Below are positions 18,799-27,185 of a stretch of DNA of 64,000 bases, piece by piece (the stretch's first letter is position 1; each line of letters opens with the position of its first letter). This DNA is from Pseudomonas oryzihabitans (GTDB taxonomy: Bacteria > Pseudomonadota > Gammaproteobacteria > Pseudomonadales > Pseudomonadaceae). The notes under the pieces are model-generated. The model did no database searches and had not been told where the DNA came from. It saw only the letters and a list, made by a program, of their open reading frames with translations. A program made the position numbers and the translations under genes. The stretch spans positions 655,501 through 719,500 of the forward strand of contig NZ_CP017024.1 in the NCBI RefSeq assembly GCF_014522265.1, read 5' to 3'.

Positions 18799-19185
18799 AT
18801 GAAATCCCTGATTCCCCTGTTGCTGCTGCCCCTCGCCCTGGGCGCCTGTACCCGGGAGCCGGTTCGGCAGGACGACCTCGGCCTGCCGAGCTGCAATCTG
18901 GCAGAACAGCGCGCCGTGCCGGGCGAACTTGGCGGATCGATCACGGATCCGCGGCAGGCGCATATCTCGCTGCGCGCCAATGTGCTGTTGGCGGATGTGA
19001 GCACGGCGCGCAAGGCGCGGCGGATCAGTCAGGAGCAGGCGACGGCCTTCAGCGAACGCATCGCCGCGGTGCGTAGCCAGACCGATGACCTGGTCAGGCA
19101 GCAGGGCTTTCTCAGCGCGGCCGAGCGGGCCAGTTTCGATCGGGAATTCGACGGGATCGCCACGCAGATCTGCCAGCCGCGCTAG
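18799..19185 (+). CDS. Predicted outer-membrane or periplasmic lipoprotein
   Basis: Hypothetical lipoprotein, 128 residues. The signal sequence MKSLIPLLLLPLALGAC ends in a clear lipobox (LALGAC, Cys 17), so the mature protein is lipidated. The residue after the Cys is Thr, not Asp, which favours outer-membrane sorting. The mature part is mostly helical (ISLRANVLLADVSTARKAR, ISQEQATAFSERIAAVRSQT). A second Cys pair (Cys 33, Cys 125) may form a disulfide. The ATG at 18799 follows GAGGAGA; the longer frame from 18616 lacks a site. Function unknown. Confidence 0.75.
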   Translation: MKSLIPLLLLPLALGACTREPVRQDDLGLPSCNLAEQRAVPGELGGSITDPRQAHISLRANVLLADVSTARKARRISQEQATAFSERIAAVRSQTDDLVRQQGFLSAAERASFDREFDGIATQICQPR

Positions 19186-19292
19186 CGGACGGGTGCGCCT
19201 GACCAGGTTGGGTCGAAAGGCGCGGCCATGAACGGCTAGGATAACGGCATCGATCAGGTGGTAAGGCAACTTGCCGCCCTCTTCTCTTGGCC

Positions 19293-19340
19293 CCGGGGAC
19301 GACCCCGGCGATTGGTGGGCAGCGTTCCGGGACGGCCCGG
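19293..19340 (+). promoter_or_regulatory. Guanidine-II (mini-ykkC) riboswitch
   Basis: Two small hairpins with ACGR tetraloops, the defining feature of guanidine-II: CCGGGG-ACGA-CCCCGG (19293-19308) and CCGGG-ACGG-CCCGG (19327-19340), 18 nt apart. The AGGAGG ribosome site of a SugE/Gdx exporter begins 6 nt later (19347-19352). This position suits translation control, with guanidinium stabilising the hairpins and freeing the ribosome site. Confidence 0.9.
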
Positions 19341-19358
19341 TTTTACAGGAGGCCGTCG

Positions 19359-19676
19359 TTGGCTTGGTTCTATCTGGTGTGCGCGGGACTGCTCGAGGTG
19401 GTCTGGGCGTTCTACATGAAGCAATCCGCGGGCTTCACCCGCCTCACGCCGACGATCATCACCGGGGTCGCCATGGTGGCCAGCGTAGCGCTGCTGTCGA
19501 TCTCCATGCGCAGCCTGCCGCTGGGCACCGCCTATACAATCTGGACCGGTATCGGCGCGATCGGCGCCTTCATGGTCGGCATCCTGGTGCTGGGCGAGGC
19601 GGCGAGTCCGCTGCGCATCCTGGCCGCCGCGCTGATCGTCAGCGGGCTGGTGCTGATGAAGCTGACCTCGTCCTGA
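19359..19676 (+). CDS. gdx: Guanidinium exporter, SMR family (Gdx/SugE)
   Basis: Small inner-membrane antiporter, 105 residues with four transmembrane helices, that exports guanidinium in exchange for protons as a dual-topology dimer. The essential helix-1 Glu is present in AGLLEVVWAFYMKQS (Glu 11). GFTRLTPTIIT, LPLGTAYTIWTGIGAIGA and GEAASPLRILAAALI match the SugE/Gdx subgroup rather than drug-exporting EmrE. The open frame starts at 19287 inside the riboswitch. The TTG at 19359 follows AGGAGG by 6 nt and restores the standard 105-residue length, so it is taken as the start. The guanidine-II riboswitch directly upstream supports guanidinium as substrate. Confidence 0.93.
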   Translation: MAWFYLVCAGLLEVVWAFYMKQSAGFTRLTPTIITGVAMVASVALLSISMRSLPLGTAYTIWTGIGAIGAFMVGILVLGEAASPLRILAAALIVSGLVLMKLTSS

Positions 19677-19686
19677 GCGCCCTCCC

Positions 19687-20157
19687 CTAGCGCGGGAGCA
19701 CCGAGCGCGCCAGCCAGATGAACAGCAGCCCGCCAAGCAACCCACCCACGGCCATCGCCAGCAGCCCTTCCAGGGTGCGCGTGGCGTAGATAAGCACCGG
19801 CATGGGCGCGAAGGCGTCGATCAGTCGGATGGCAGCGATCAGGCTGAGACTGCTGGCCAGCGGCAGCAGGCAGGCGCGATAGGAACCGCCGTGACGACCC
19901 AGCCAGAGGGCCGCGGCAAAGGCTGGTAACCAAGCGGCGAGCACGATGGCGGCATAGACGGGTCCGAAGCCCAGCAGATCATCCAGCGAGGTGCGCCCGC
20001 GCGTGGCCAGGTCGATCGGCTGGCCGAGTCCCTGGAGGGCGGCCAGGTTGTATTGGGTCTGCACCAGGCTGCCCCAGGCGGTGGTCAGCAGCAGGGCCGC
20101 GGCGAACGCCAGCAGGGTGCGCGGTTGCAACAGGGCGCGCCAGAGCGGTTGGGGCAT
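19687..20157 (-). CDS. Four-helix inner-membrane hypothetical protein
   Basis: Unrecognised 156-residue integral membrane protein. Four hydrophobic stretches are clear, at about residues 14-34, 65-88, 95-117 and 130-150. The loop between the first two (YNLAALQGLGQPIDLATRGRTSLDD) is polar; that run is given as YNLAALQG at about 36 and RTSLDD at about 55. No catalytic motif is visible. It is convergent with gdx (11 bp apart) and divergent from the sugar dehydrogenase gene (28 bp between starts). Function unknown. Confidence 0.7.
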   Translation of the reverse strand: MPQPLWRALLQPRTLLAFAAALLLTTAWGSLVQTQYNLAALQGLGQPIDLATRGRTSLDDLLGFGPVYAAIVLAAWLPAFAAALWLGRHGGSYRACLLPLASSLSLIAAIRLIDAFAPMPVLIYATRTLEGLLAMAVGGLLGGLLFIWLARSVLPR

Positions 20158-20185
20158 GGTCGGAAAATCCCTTGGAGAGAGGCAG

Positions 20186-21346
20186 ATGCTAGCGAAAGCG
20201 GGTACCCGGAACAGACCTCAAGCGTTACCTAAAGCTTCCGGCCGCTGGGCCTGGCTGGCATGGCTGGCCCTGCTGGCGGTTCCGCTGGCGCTGGCGGCGC
20301 CGACCTACCGGATCGAGACGGTGGCGACCGGGCTGGATAGACCCTGGTCGCTGGCCTTCCTGCCCGATGGCCGGGCGCTCCTGACCGAGGGCACCGGGCG
20401 CTTGCGGCTGCTGGTACCGGACGGTGCCGGCCGCCTCAGGCTGCAGGCGCAAGCCGTGAGCGGACTGCCCGAGCTCTATACCGAAGGCCAGGCCGGTCTG
20501 CTCGAGGTGCTGCCAGACCCGGATTTCGCTGGCAACCAATTCATCTATCTCTCCCATGCGACCGGCACGCGCCAGGCCAATCATTTGAAGGTGGTGCGCG
20601 CCCGGCTGGACGGCGGACGCCTGCAGGACGTCCAACCGCTGTTCACCAGCCAGCCGGCCAAGGCCTTCGGGCAGCACTTCGGGGCGCGGATGGCCCTGCT
20701 CGGCGACGGCACCCTGGCCATCGCCCTGGGCGACGGCAACGTCGAGCGCACCGATGCCCAGCGCCTGAATACCCACCTGGGCAAGATCGTGCGCATCACC
20801 CGCGACGGCCAGGTGCCGGCGGACAATCCCTTCCTCAAGCGACCCGGCGCCCTGCCGGAGATCTACAGCCTCGGCCATCGCAATCCCCAGGGTCTGGTCT
20901 GGGTGGCCGAGCGCCAGGCGCTGTACGAGCACGAGCACGGCTCCAAGGGCGGTGACGAACTCAATCTGATCCGCGCGGGCGCCAACTACGGCTGGCCGCT
21001 GACCACCGGCGGCGTGGACTACACCGGCGCGCGCATCTCGCCCTTTCGCGAGTTGCCGGGCATCACCCCACCGCTGCTGGAATGGACGCCGTCGATCGCG
21101 CCCGCGGGCATGACCTGGTACGACGGCCAGGGCTTTCCCGCCTGGCGCGGCAGTCTGTTCGTGGCGGCGCTGCGAGAGAAGTCGGTGCGGCGGATACCGC
21201 TGGTGGAGGGTATGCCTGGTCAGCAGGAGCTTTTATTCCAGGAATTGGACCAGCGTCTACGCGACGTGCGCAGCGGCCCGGACGGCAATCTCTGGCTGCT
21301 TACCGATGGTGAGGACGGTCAGCTGTTGCGGGTGGTGCCGGGGTAG
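20186..21346 (+). CDS. PQQ-dependent sugar dehydrogenase-type protein (Asd/YliI family)
   Basis: Predicted exported six-bladed beta-propeller of 386 residues in the soluble glucose/aldose dehydrogenase family, which uses PQQ and Ca2+ to oxidise sugars in the periplasm. A hydrophobic signal segment (WAWLAWLALLAVPLALAAP) ends near residue 36. Family markers are TGLDRPWSLAFLPDG, LLTEGTGRL, GQHFGARMALLGDGTLAIAL (the catalytic His region), EIYSLGHRNPQGLVW and HEHGSKGGDELN. The ATG at 20186 follows GGAGAGAGG; the longer frame from 19991 has no site. Substrate range cannot be told; some homologues are broad aldose dehydrogenases. Confidence 0.88.
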   Translation: MLAKAGTRNRPQALPKASGRWAWLAWLALLAVPLALAAPTYRIETVATGLDRPWSLAFLPDGRALLTEGTGRLRLLVPDGAGRLRLQAQAVSGLPELYTEGQAGLLEVLPDPDFAGNQFIYLSHATGTRQANHLKVVRARLDGGRLQDVQPLFTSQPAKAFGQHFGARMALLGDGTLAIALGDGNVERTDAQRLNTHLGKIVRITRDGQVPADNPFLKRPGALPEIYSLGHRNPQGLVWVAERQALYEHEHGSKGGDELNLIRAGANYGWPLTTGGVDYTGARISPFRELPGITPPLLEWTPSIAPAGMTWYDGQGFPAWRGSLFVAALREKSVRRIPLVEGMPGQQELLFQELDQRLRDVRSGPDGNLWLLTDGEDGQLLRVVPG

Positions 21347-21669
21347 GTAGCGAAAGAGCCGTGATGCCGATCCGGTACAGCACCAGTTGCGGCCATGCCG
21401 GTGCGCGGTAGGTTGGGTTGAGCGCAGCGAAGCCCAACGTCGCCTCGGGGCTCGCCATGGTGGGCTTCGACGATAGAGCCGTCTTAACCCAACCTACGGA
21501 GACATCGATAGCCTGTCGGGGCGGCAACTCGGGTAAGCCACGAGCCGCCTCGTCGAAACGACGAATACTCCGCCGTTTCGTCAAATAAAGAACAACGATT
21601 CGACGCTCTGACGCTCACATCTGACAGCGCCGCTTTTTAAGCTGGAGCCTCAACCACGGAGGATCCCCC
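21347..21669. other. Intergenic region with a REP pair
   Basis: No gene. It holds the inverted repeat pair at 21408-21497 and then an AT-richer stretch (21575-21640) that is the likely promoter region of the saccharopine-dehydrogenase-like gene. Confidence 0.6.
21408..21497. repeat. BIME-like inverted REP pair
   Basis: GTAGGTTGGGTT (21408-21419) and AACCCAACCTAC (21486-21497) are exact inverses bounding two facing copies of the REP unit found throughout the window. Confidence 0.85.
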
Positions 21670-22743
21670 ATGAAAGTCACCCTGCTCGGCGCCGGCCATA
21701 TCGGCTACACCATTTCGCAATTGCTGCACGCCAGTGGCGACTACCAGGTGACGGTGGCGGATCGCGACGAGCGCGCCCTGGCGGCCATCGCCGCCCTGGG
21801 CGTGCAGACCCGGACCCTGGATACCGCCGACGCCAGCGCCCTGGCCGCGGCCCTGGACGACCAGGACGTGGTGCTCAATGCCCTGCCCTATCATCTGGCG
21901 ATTCCGGTGGCCCAGGCGGCCAAGGCCACCAACACCCACTATTTCGACCTGACCGAAGACGTGAAGGCGACCAAGACCATCCGCCAACTGGCCGAAGGCG
22001 CGAGCAATGCCTTCATGCCCCAGTGCGGTCTGGCGCCCGGCTTCATCGGTATCGCCGCGCACTCCCTGGCCAAGCGCTTCGATAGCGTGCGCGAGGTGAA
22101 GATGCGTGTCGGCGCCCTGCCGGAATTCCCCACCAATGCCCTGAAGTACAACCTGACCTGGAGCGTCGACGGCCTGGTCAACGAGTACTGCCACCCCTGC
22201 GAAGCCGTGCGCAACGGCGAGCTGCAACTGGTGCAGCCGCTGGAAGGCCTGGAACACTTTTCCCTGGACGGCGTGGAATACGAGGCCTTCAACACCTCGG
22301 GCGGCCTGGGCACCCTCTGCGAGACGCTGCAGGGCCAGGTGGAAACCCTGGACTACAAGACCGTGCGCTATCCCGGTCACCGTGACCTGATGAAGTTCCT
22401 GCTGGAAGACCTGCGCCTGGCCGGTGACCAGGAGCAGCTCAAGAACATCCTGCGCGGCGCCGTGCCCACCACCATGCAGGACGTGGTGCTGGTGTTCGTC
22501 ACCGTCAGCGGGATGCGTGGCGGCAAGCTGGTGCAGGAGGTGTTCAGCCGCAAGATCTTTGCCGCCGAGCGCGACGGTCGCCTGACCAGCGCCATCCAGA
22601 TCACCACCGCCGCCGGCATCTGCACCGCCCTGGATCTGTTCCGCGAAGGCAAGCTGCCGCAGCGCGGCTTCATTGCCCAGGAACAGGTGGACATGGACGC
22701 CTTCCTGGCTAACCGCTTCGGCAAGGCCTACCAGCCGGCCTGA
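21670..22743 (+). CDS. Saccharopine dehydrogenase-family oxidoreductase
   Basis: Cytoplasmic NAD(P)-dependent oxidoreductase, 357 residues. An N-terminal Rossmann fold starts VTLLGAGHIGYTISQLL, with ADRDERA as the acidic second-strand motif. YFDLTEDVKATKTI, QCGLAPGFIGIAAHSLA and YNLTWSVDGLVNEYCHP belong to the saccharopine-dehydrogenase C-terminal domain. Relatives include lysine 6-dehydrogenase and saccharopine reductase; in Pseudomonas close homologues are usually annotated only at family level. AGGAGG-like GGAGGAT lies before the ATG. The next gene, 66 bp on, is another oxidoreductase. Substrate unknown; a lysine- or amino-acid-derived one is plausible. Confidence 0.85.
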   Translation: MKVTLLGAGHIGYTISQLLHASGDYQVTVADRDERALAAIAALGVQTRTLDTADASALAAALDDQDVVLNALPYHLAIPVAQAAKATNTHYFDLTEDVKATKTIRQLAEGASNAFMPQCGLAPGFIGIAAHSLAKRFDSVREVKMRVGALPEFPTNALKYNLTWSVDGLVNEYCHPCEAVRNGELQLVQPLEGLEHFSLDGVEYEAFNTSGGLGTLCETLQGQVETLDYKTVRYPGHRDLMKFLLEDLRLAGDQEQLKNILRGAVPTTMQDVVLVFVTVSGMRGGKLVQEVFSRKIFAAERDGRLTSAIQITTAAGICTALDLFREGKLPQRGFIAQEQVDMDAFLANRFGKAYQPA

Positions 22744-22809
22744 TCGGGGAAGCTTAGCGGTAGACCAGGGGTCCATAACGGAACAGTTACCGTTGGAGGA
22801 CCCCTCGTC

Positions 22810-23751
22810 ATGCTCAGCGTTGCCATCGTCGGTTGCGAACAGATCCACGCCCAGGACTACCTGGACACCAGCCTGGCCGATCCGCGCGTGCGGGTGGTGG
22901 CGGTGGCCAGCGAACGCGATCCCGCCCGCGCCCGGCGCCTCGCTGCCCCTCGGGGTCTGCCGGTAATGGATGACTTCGCTCGGTTGCCCGAGGTGGATCT
23001 CGCCTTCGTCACCACCGCCATCGAGGATCACGAGGCGGCGGTGACCGCCCTGCTCCCGCGCGCTCGGCACCTGTTCGTGGAGAAGCCGCTGGCCGTCTCG
23101 GCAGCCCGCGCCTCGGCCCTGGCCGATCAGCTCGCCGGGCGTTCCTGCTTCAGCGGCTTCTATCTGCGCACCGACCCGGCCCTGCAGCTGTTGCGCCAGC
23201 GGGCGCGGGACGGTGCCATCGGCAGCCTCAGCCACCTGTCACTGACCGCCGGCCATCCGGGCCTGCTGGAGGGCTGGCTCAGCGATTGGCCGGCGCATCT
23301 GGACGAGCGCCGCATGGGCTATGGCGCCTTTGGCGACCTGGCCGTGCACCTGCTGGATTTCAGCGCCTGGCTATGCGGTGAGGCCCTGACGGTCGTCCAT
23401 AGCCGACTGGACCGCGATCCGCGCTGGCCGCTGGATCATGGCGGCGAGGCCTTGCTCCAGGCCGGTGATCTGCCGATTCATCTGCGCGCCAGCGCCACCC
23501 TACGCGGTCCGCGGCTGGCCATTCGTCTGGACGGTAGCGAGGGAACCCTGGAGCTTTCCGCGGGGCGCCTGGTGCTGCACGACGCCAAGGGCAATCGCCA
23601 GGTGCTGGCCGAGGGCGTGGACCCCGGCGTGCCCCAGGGCGCCCAGGCGGTGTTCGACCAGCTGCTCGGCCAACCGCGACCGGAACTGGCCGGTCTGGCG
23701 GATGCCCTGAGGGCCAATCGGCTGCTTGATAGCCTCTATGGACGCGGTTGA
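22810..23751 (+). CDS. Gfo/Idh/MocA-family oxidoreductase
   Basis: NAD(P)-dependent dehydrogenase-like protein of 313 residues. The N-terminal Rossmann fold (LSVAIVGCEQIHAQDYLD) departs from the usual GxGxxG. The family motif EKPLAVSAARA is present near residue 98. GAFGDLAVHLLDFSAWL near 180 carries the usual D-x3-H active-site pair. Typical substrates are sugars or inositols, oxidised at a ring carbon. TTGGAGGA precedes the ATG. It follows the saccharopine-dehydrogenase-like gene in the same direction. The altered nucleotide motif makes cofactor use uncertain. Confidence 0.82.
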   Translation: MLSVAIVGCEQIHAQDYLDTSLADPRVRVVAVASERDPARARRLAAPRGLPVMDDFARLPEVDLAFVTTAIEDHEAAVTALLPRARHLFVEKPLAVSAARASALADQLAGRSCFSGFYLRTDPALQLLRQRARDGAIGSLSHLSLTAGHPGLLEGWLSDWPAHLDERRMGYGAFGDLAVHLLDFSAWLCGEALTVVHSRLDRDPRWPLDHGGEALLQAGDLPIHLRASATLRGPRLAIRLDGSEGTLELSAGRLVLHDAKGNRQVLAEGVDPGVPQGAQAVFDQLLGQPRPELAGLADALRANRLLDSLYGRG

Positions 23752-23860
23752 AGGCGGAATCGAACGCTCCGGGCCCACCTAAAGGTCGGACTGTTGGTGC
23801 CGATAGCGAGGGTATCCAGCGCAACTTGGCTGATACCCACCTCGCAGAAAGGAAGGCTCC

Positions 23861-25501
23861 ATGGTCTGGTTCAACAATCTGGCACTGGCGAAGAAACTCG
23901 CCATGGCCTTTGGCCTGTGCACGGCCATCACCCTGGGCATCGGCGCCGTCGGCTTCAGCGGTATCCGCAGCGTCAACGCCCAGCTGGATAACGTGCTGGG
24001 CGACACGCTGCTCTCCATCAGCCTGCTCAACGATGCCAAGAGCAATGTCATCGGCCACAACCGCGATCTGTTCCGCGTGCTGTCCATGGCCTACGGCGAG
24101 GCACCCCAGAGCGAACTCCAGACCGTCATCACCTCTCTGCGCGACAACCAGGCCGATGCCGAAAAACCCTTCGCCGCCTATCGCACCACGCCGCTGCAGG
24201 CCGATGAAAAGCAGGCCGGTGATGCCTTCGAGCAGGACTGGAAGAGCTATATCGCCGGTACCGACGCCATCCTGGCGCGACTGGCCGCCAAGGACGTAGC
24301 CGGTGCCGCCAAGCTGTTGAACGAGCAGGTGCAACCCACCTACCGCAAGACCATGGCCTCGTTCAAGATCATGATTCAGTCCAACAAGCGCCAGAGCGCC
24401 GAAGCCGGCGACGCCGCGCATGCTGCCTACCAGAAAGCGGTCTGGGCACTCGGCCTGGGGCTGCTGCTGGCCACGCTCTGTGCCCTGGCGCTGAGCATCG
24501 TCATCACGCGCCTGATCGTTTCGCCCATCCGCCAGGCGGTGGGCAGCGCCGAGCGCGTCGCCCAGGGCGATCTGACCCTGCCGATCCAGAGCAGTCGCCG
24601 CGACGAAGTCGGCCAGCTGCTGCAGGCCCTCGGCGGCATGCAGCGGAGCCTGAAAGACACCGTGCAGCAGATGGCCGGTGCCTCCAGCCAGCTCGCCGCG
24701 GCCGCCGAGGAATTGCACGCGGTGACCGAGGAGAGTTCGCGTGGCCAGGTCCGCCAGCACGACGAGGTGCAGCAGGCTGCCACCGCAGTCAATCAGATGA
24801 CCGCCGCTGTGGAAGAGGTGGCGCGCAATGCCGCCTCTACCTCCACTGCCTCCCAGGACACCAGCCGCGAAGCCCAGCAGGGTCGCGAGCAGGTGCAGCA
24901 GGCCGCCCAGGCCATGGCGGTGATGACCGGCGAGATCACCGATTCGACCCAGAAGGTGCAGACCCTGGAAGGCCAGGTGCGCGAGATCGGCAAATTGCTG
25001 GAGGTGATCCGCGGGATCGCCGAGCAGACCAACCTGCTGGCGCTCAATGCCGCCATCGAAGCCGCCCGGGCAGGCGAACAGGGCCGCGGCTTCGCCGTGG
25101 TGGCGGACGAGGTCCGTGCCCTGGCCCATCGCACTCAGGGGTCCACCGGCGAGATCGAACGCATGATGAGCGCCGTGCGCAGCAGCGCCGAGGAAGCGGT
25201 GGGTGCCATGCACAAGAGCCAGTCCCTGGCCGACAGCACCCAGGCGCGCGCCAATCGGGCCGGTGAAGCCCTGGACCGCATCGCCGCCGGGGTCGCCCAG
25301 ATCGAGGAGCGCAACCTGGTGATCGCCAGTGCCGCCGAAGAGCAGGCCCAGGTCGCCCGCGAAGTGGATCGCAATCTGGTCAACATCCAGGACCTGTCCA
25401 CCCAGACTGCTACCGGGGCCCAGCAGACGGCCGCCTCCAGCCAGGAGCTGTCGCGACTGGCCACCTCCTTCCAGAGCCTGGTGGCGCAATTCCGTTACTG
25501 A
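23861..25501 (+). CDS. Methyl-accepting chemotaxis protein (4HB-HAMP-MCP)
   Basis: Transmembrane chemoreceptor of 546 residues. Helix 1 (residues 10-30) is followed by a periplasmic four-helix-bundle ligand domain of about 155 residues, helix 2 (about 190-212, [20 protein letters not shown]), a HAMP domain ([20 protein letters not shown]) and the signalling coiled coil. The tip [20 protein letters not shown] starts near 386, followed by [15 protein letters not shown]. Glutamine/glutamate methylation regions are present, but no C-terminal pentapeptide for CheR docking. AAAGGAAGG precedes the ATG. No chemotaxis genes adjoin it. Ligand unknown. Confidence 0.93.
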   Translation: MVWFNNLALAKKLAMAFGLCTAITLGIGAVGFSGIRSVNAQLDNVLGDTLLSISLLNDAKSNVIGHNRDLFRVLSMAYGEAPQSELQTVITSLRDNQADAEKPFAAYRTTPLQADEKQAGDAFEQDWKSYIAGTDAILARLAAKDVAGAAKLLNEQVQPTYRKTMASFKIMIQSNKRQSAEAGDAAHAAYQKAVWALGLGLLLATLCALALSIVITRLIVSPIRQAVGSAERVAQGDLTLPIQSSRRDEVGQLLQALGGMQRSLKDTVQQMAGASSQLAAAAEELHAVTEESSRGQVRQHDEVQQAATAVNQMTAAVEEVARNAASTSTASQDTSREAQQGREQVQQAAQAMAVMTGEITDSTQKVQTLEGQVREIGKLLEVIRGIAEQTNLLALNAAIEAARAGEQGRGFAVVADEVRALAHRTQGSTGEIERMMSAVRSSAEEAVGAMHKSQSLADSTQARANRAGEALDRIAAGVAQIEERNLVIASAAEEQAQVAREVDRNLVNIQDLSTQTATGAQQTAASSQELSRLATSFQSLVAQFRY

Positions 25502-25655
25502 TCGGCCACCCAGGGGACCTTCCGACCGGCGGTCAGCCTGCCCTCGCCGCAGCGAGTGGCAGGCTTCCCGCGCGGCCATGGGTCTGCCCACGTGACGCGC
25601 CGATGTTCGGAATTGAACATTGTGTGCCAGCGCGGTTCTGAACAGAAAGACCTGA

Positions 25656-25922
25656 ATGGATGCTCCCATGCGCTTTACCTACGATGCCCGCCGCAGCTAC
25701 CGCCTGATCGGCCTGGACGATGGTCGTCTGGCTGGGCAATTGCTGTGTGGGCAGCTGTACATCATGGTCGCGGGCGATGGAAAGCAACCGCAGTCCTATG
25801 CGCAGCTGGAAGATGACCAGTTGCGCACCGCCGAGGGCCAGCTGATCGGCTGTCGCGACGCGGATATCCTTACCCTGCAGCGAACTGGCGTAGCCCTGCG
25901 GCTGGAGCCACTCGACGCCTGA
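25656..25922 (+). CDS. Small hypothetical protein
   Basis: Unrecognised soluble protein of 88 residues (84 if the ATG at 25668 is used). The sequence RSYRLIGLDDGRLAGQLLCG and LYIMVAGDG suggests a small beta-rich fold; three Cys residues occur. No signal peptide. The ribosome site is weak (GAAAGA), so the start is uncertain. It stands alone after the chemoreceptor. Confidence 0.5.
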   Translation: MDAPMRFTYDARRSYRLIGLDDGRLAGQLLCGQLYIMVAGDGKQPQSYAQLEDDQLRTAEGQLIGCRDADILTLQRTGVALRLEPLDA

Positions 25923-25947
25923 GGCAGAACGGCTAGCGCGATTCTCT

Positions 25948-26058
25948 CTATCTCGGGCCACCAGCATGGCCTCCACCACCGGGCGGCGGTATGAACAGCC
26001 AGTACCCGGGCAAGCACAACAGGGCCGCCAGCGCGGCCACTTTCGCGCTCTTCGCCAT
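25948..26058 (-). CDS. Candidate 36-residue exported or membrane peptide
   Basis: A short minus-strand frame encodes MAKSAKVAALAALLCLPG, then YWLFIPPPGGGGHAGGPR. It has a charged start, a hydrophobic core and a Pro/Gly/His tail, as in small secreted or membrane peptides. GCAGGAGC lies 10-15 nt before the ATG; a GTG one codon upstream (26061) is an alternative start. Nothing else explains this 364-bp gap. Function unknown; it may be chance. Confidence 0.35.
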   Translation of the reverse strand: MAKSAKVAALAALLCLPGYWLFIPPPGGGGHAGGPR

Positions 26059-26286
26059 CACGACGATCGCTCCTGCCGAAGAGCCCTTCCCTTCTCCCCG
26101 TCATTGGACGCCAGGCCAAGCCGGAAAAGGCATAGACATGGGTTGAAGTCAGGCAAGAACGCCGTCCGGCCCGCTACATCCGTCGCCGGTCGGTGGGAAC
26201 CTCTTACGTAACTTGTCGCTCCATTTCCTTGAACGTCATCGAAAAGATGCCAAACGGGCGCCTTTTGGCCCCCTTCAGGAGATGTC

Positions 26287-27180
26287 ATGTCCAGCGACAA
26301 CCAGTACAGCATGCAGAACCCCCTTACCCAGTATCCCCAGCCGGAATTTGCCAAGCAGCCCCAGCAGGCCCCGGGTCTGGCCCAGGCCATGGAACCGCGC
26401 CCCGATCATGGCGAGGCCAGCTACAAGGGCTTCGGTCGCCTGGCCGGGCGCAAGGCGCTGATCACCGGCGCGGATTCGGGAATCGGTCGGGCCACGGCCA
26501 TCGCCTACGCTCGGGAGGGTGCCGATCTGGTGCTCAACTACCTGCCCGAGGAAGAGGCCGACGCCCAGGAAGTGGTCAAGCTGGTGGAAGCCGAGGGTCG
26601 CAAGGCCGTCTGCGTTCCCGGTGACCTGAAGGACGAAGCCTTCTGCACCCAACTGGTGAGCAAGGCCAAGGAGGCCCTGGGTGGCCTCGACATCCTGGTC
26701 AATGTGGCTGGCAAGCAGACCGCCGTGCAGGACATCGCCGAGCTGACCACCGAGCAGTTCGACGCTACCTACAAGACCAACGTCTACGCCCTGTTCTGGC
26801 TGTGCAAGGCCGCGCTGCCGCACCTGCCGGCTGGCGCCGCCATCATCAACACCACCTCGATCCAGGCCACCCAGCCCTCGGAATTCCTGCTGGACTACGC
26901 CTCGACCAAGGCGGCCATCACCAACTTCACCAAGGCGCTGGCCAAGCAGGTCGCCAGCAAGGGCATCCGCGTCAATGCCGTAGCCCCCGGTCCCTTCTGG
27001 ACGCCGCTGCAGCCCAGCGGTGGTCAGCCCCAGGAGAAGATCCCCACCTTCGGCGGCGAGACGGTGTTCAAGCGTCCCGGGCAGCCGGCGGAACTGGCGC
27101 CCATCTATGTACTGCTGGCCTCCCAGGAGTCGAGCTATGTGACCGGTGAGGTCTATGGCGCCACCGGAGGCATGGGCTGA
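26287..27180 (+). CDS. SDR-family oxidoreductase (YghA-like)
   Basis: Short-chain dehydrogenase of 297 residues with a 50-residue N-terminal extension ([12 protein letters not shown]) typical of the YghA/general-stress subgroup. The NADP site is [18 protein letters not shown] near residue 62, followed by the catalytic Ser region (IINTTSIQA) and Y-x3-K in YASTKAA near 217. AGGAGATGTC precedes the ATG. It is followed after 5 bp by a GH15 enzyme and then a DNA glycosylase, so the three probably form one operon. The substrate is unknown. Relatives are often in RpoS-controlled stress clusters, which fits the neighbours but is inference. Confidence 0.9.
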   Translation: MSSDNQYSMQNPLTQYPQPEFAKQPQQAPGLAQAMEPRPDHGEASYKGFGRLAGRKALITGADSGIGRATAIAYAREGADLVLNYLPEEEADAQEVVKLVEAEGRKAVCVPGDLKDEAFCTQLVSKAKEALGGLDILVNVAGKQTAVQDIAELTTEQFDATYKTNVYALFWLCKAALPHLPAGAAIINTTSIQATQPSEFLLDYASTKAAITNFTKALAKQVASKGIRVNAVAPGPFWTPLQPSGGQPQEKIPTFGGETVFKRPGQPAELAPIYVLLASQESSYVTGEVYGATGGMG

Positions 27181-27185
27181 CGGCC

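Noticed and set aside
23360-25669. A 769-codon minus-strand open frame
   Set aside because: It lies antisense to the Gfo/Idh/MocA oxidoreductase and the chemoreceptor. Its low-complexity sequence is a GC-rich shadow with no domain or ribosome site.
26193-26230. Possible AlgU (sigma-22) promoter, GGAACCT upstream of the SDR operon
   Set aside because: The second element, expected as TCTGA at 16 bp, is not matched convincingly.
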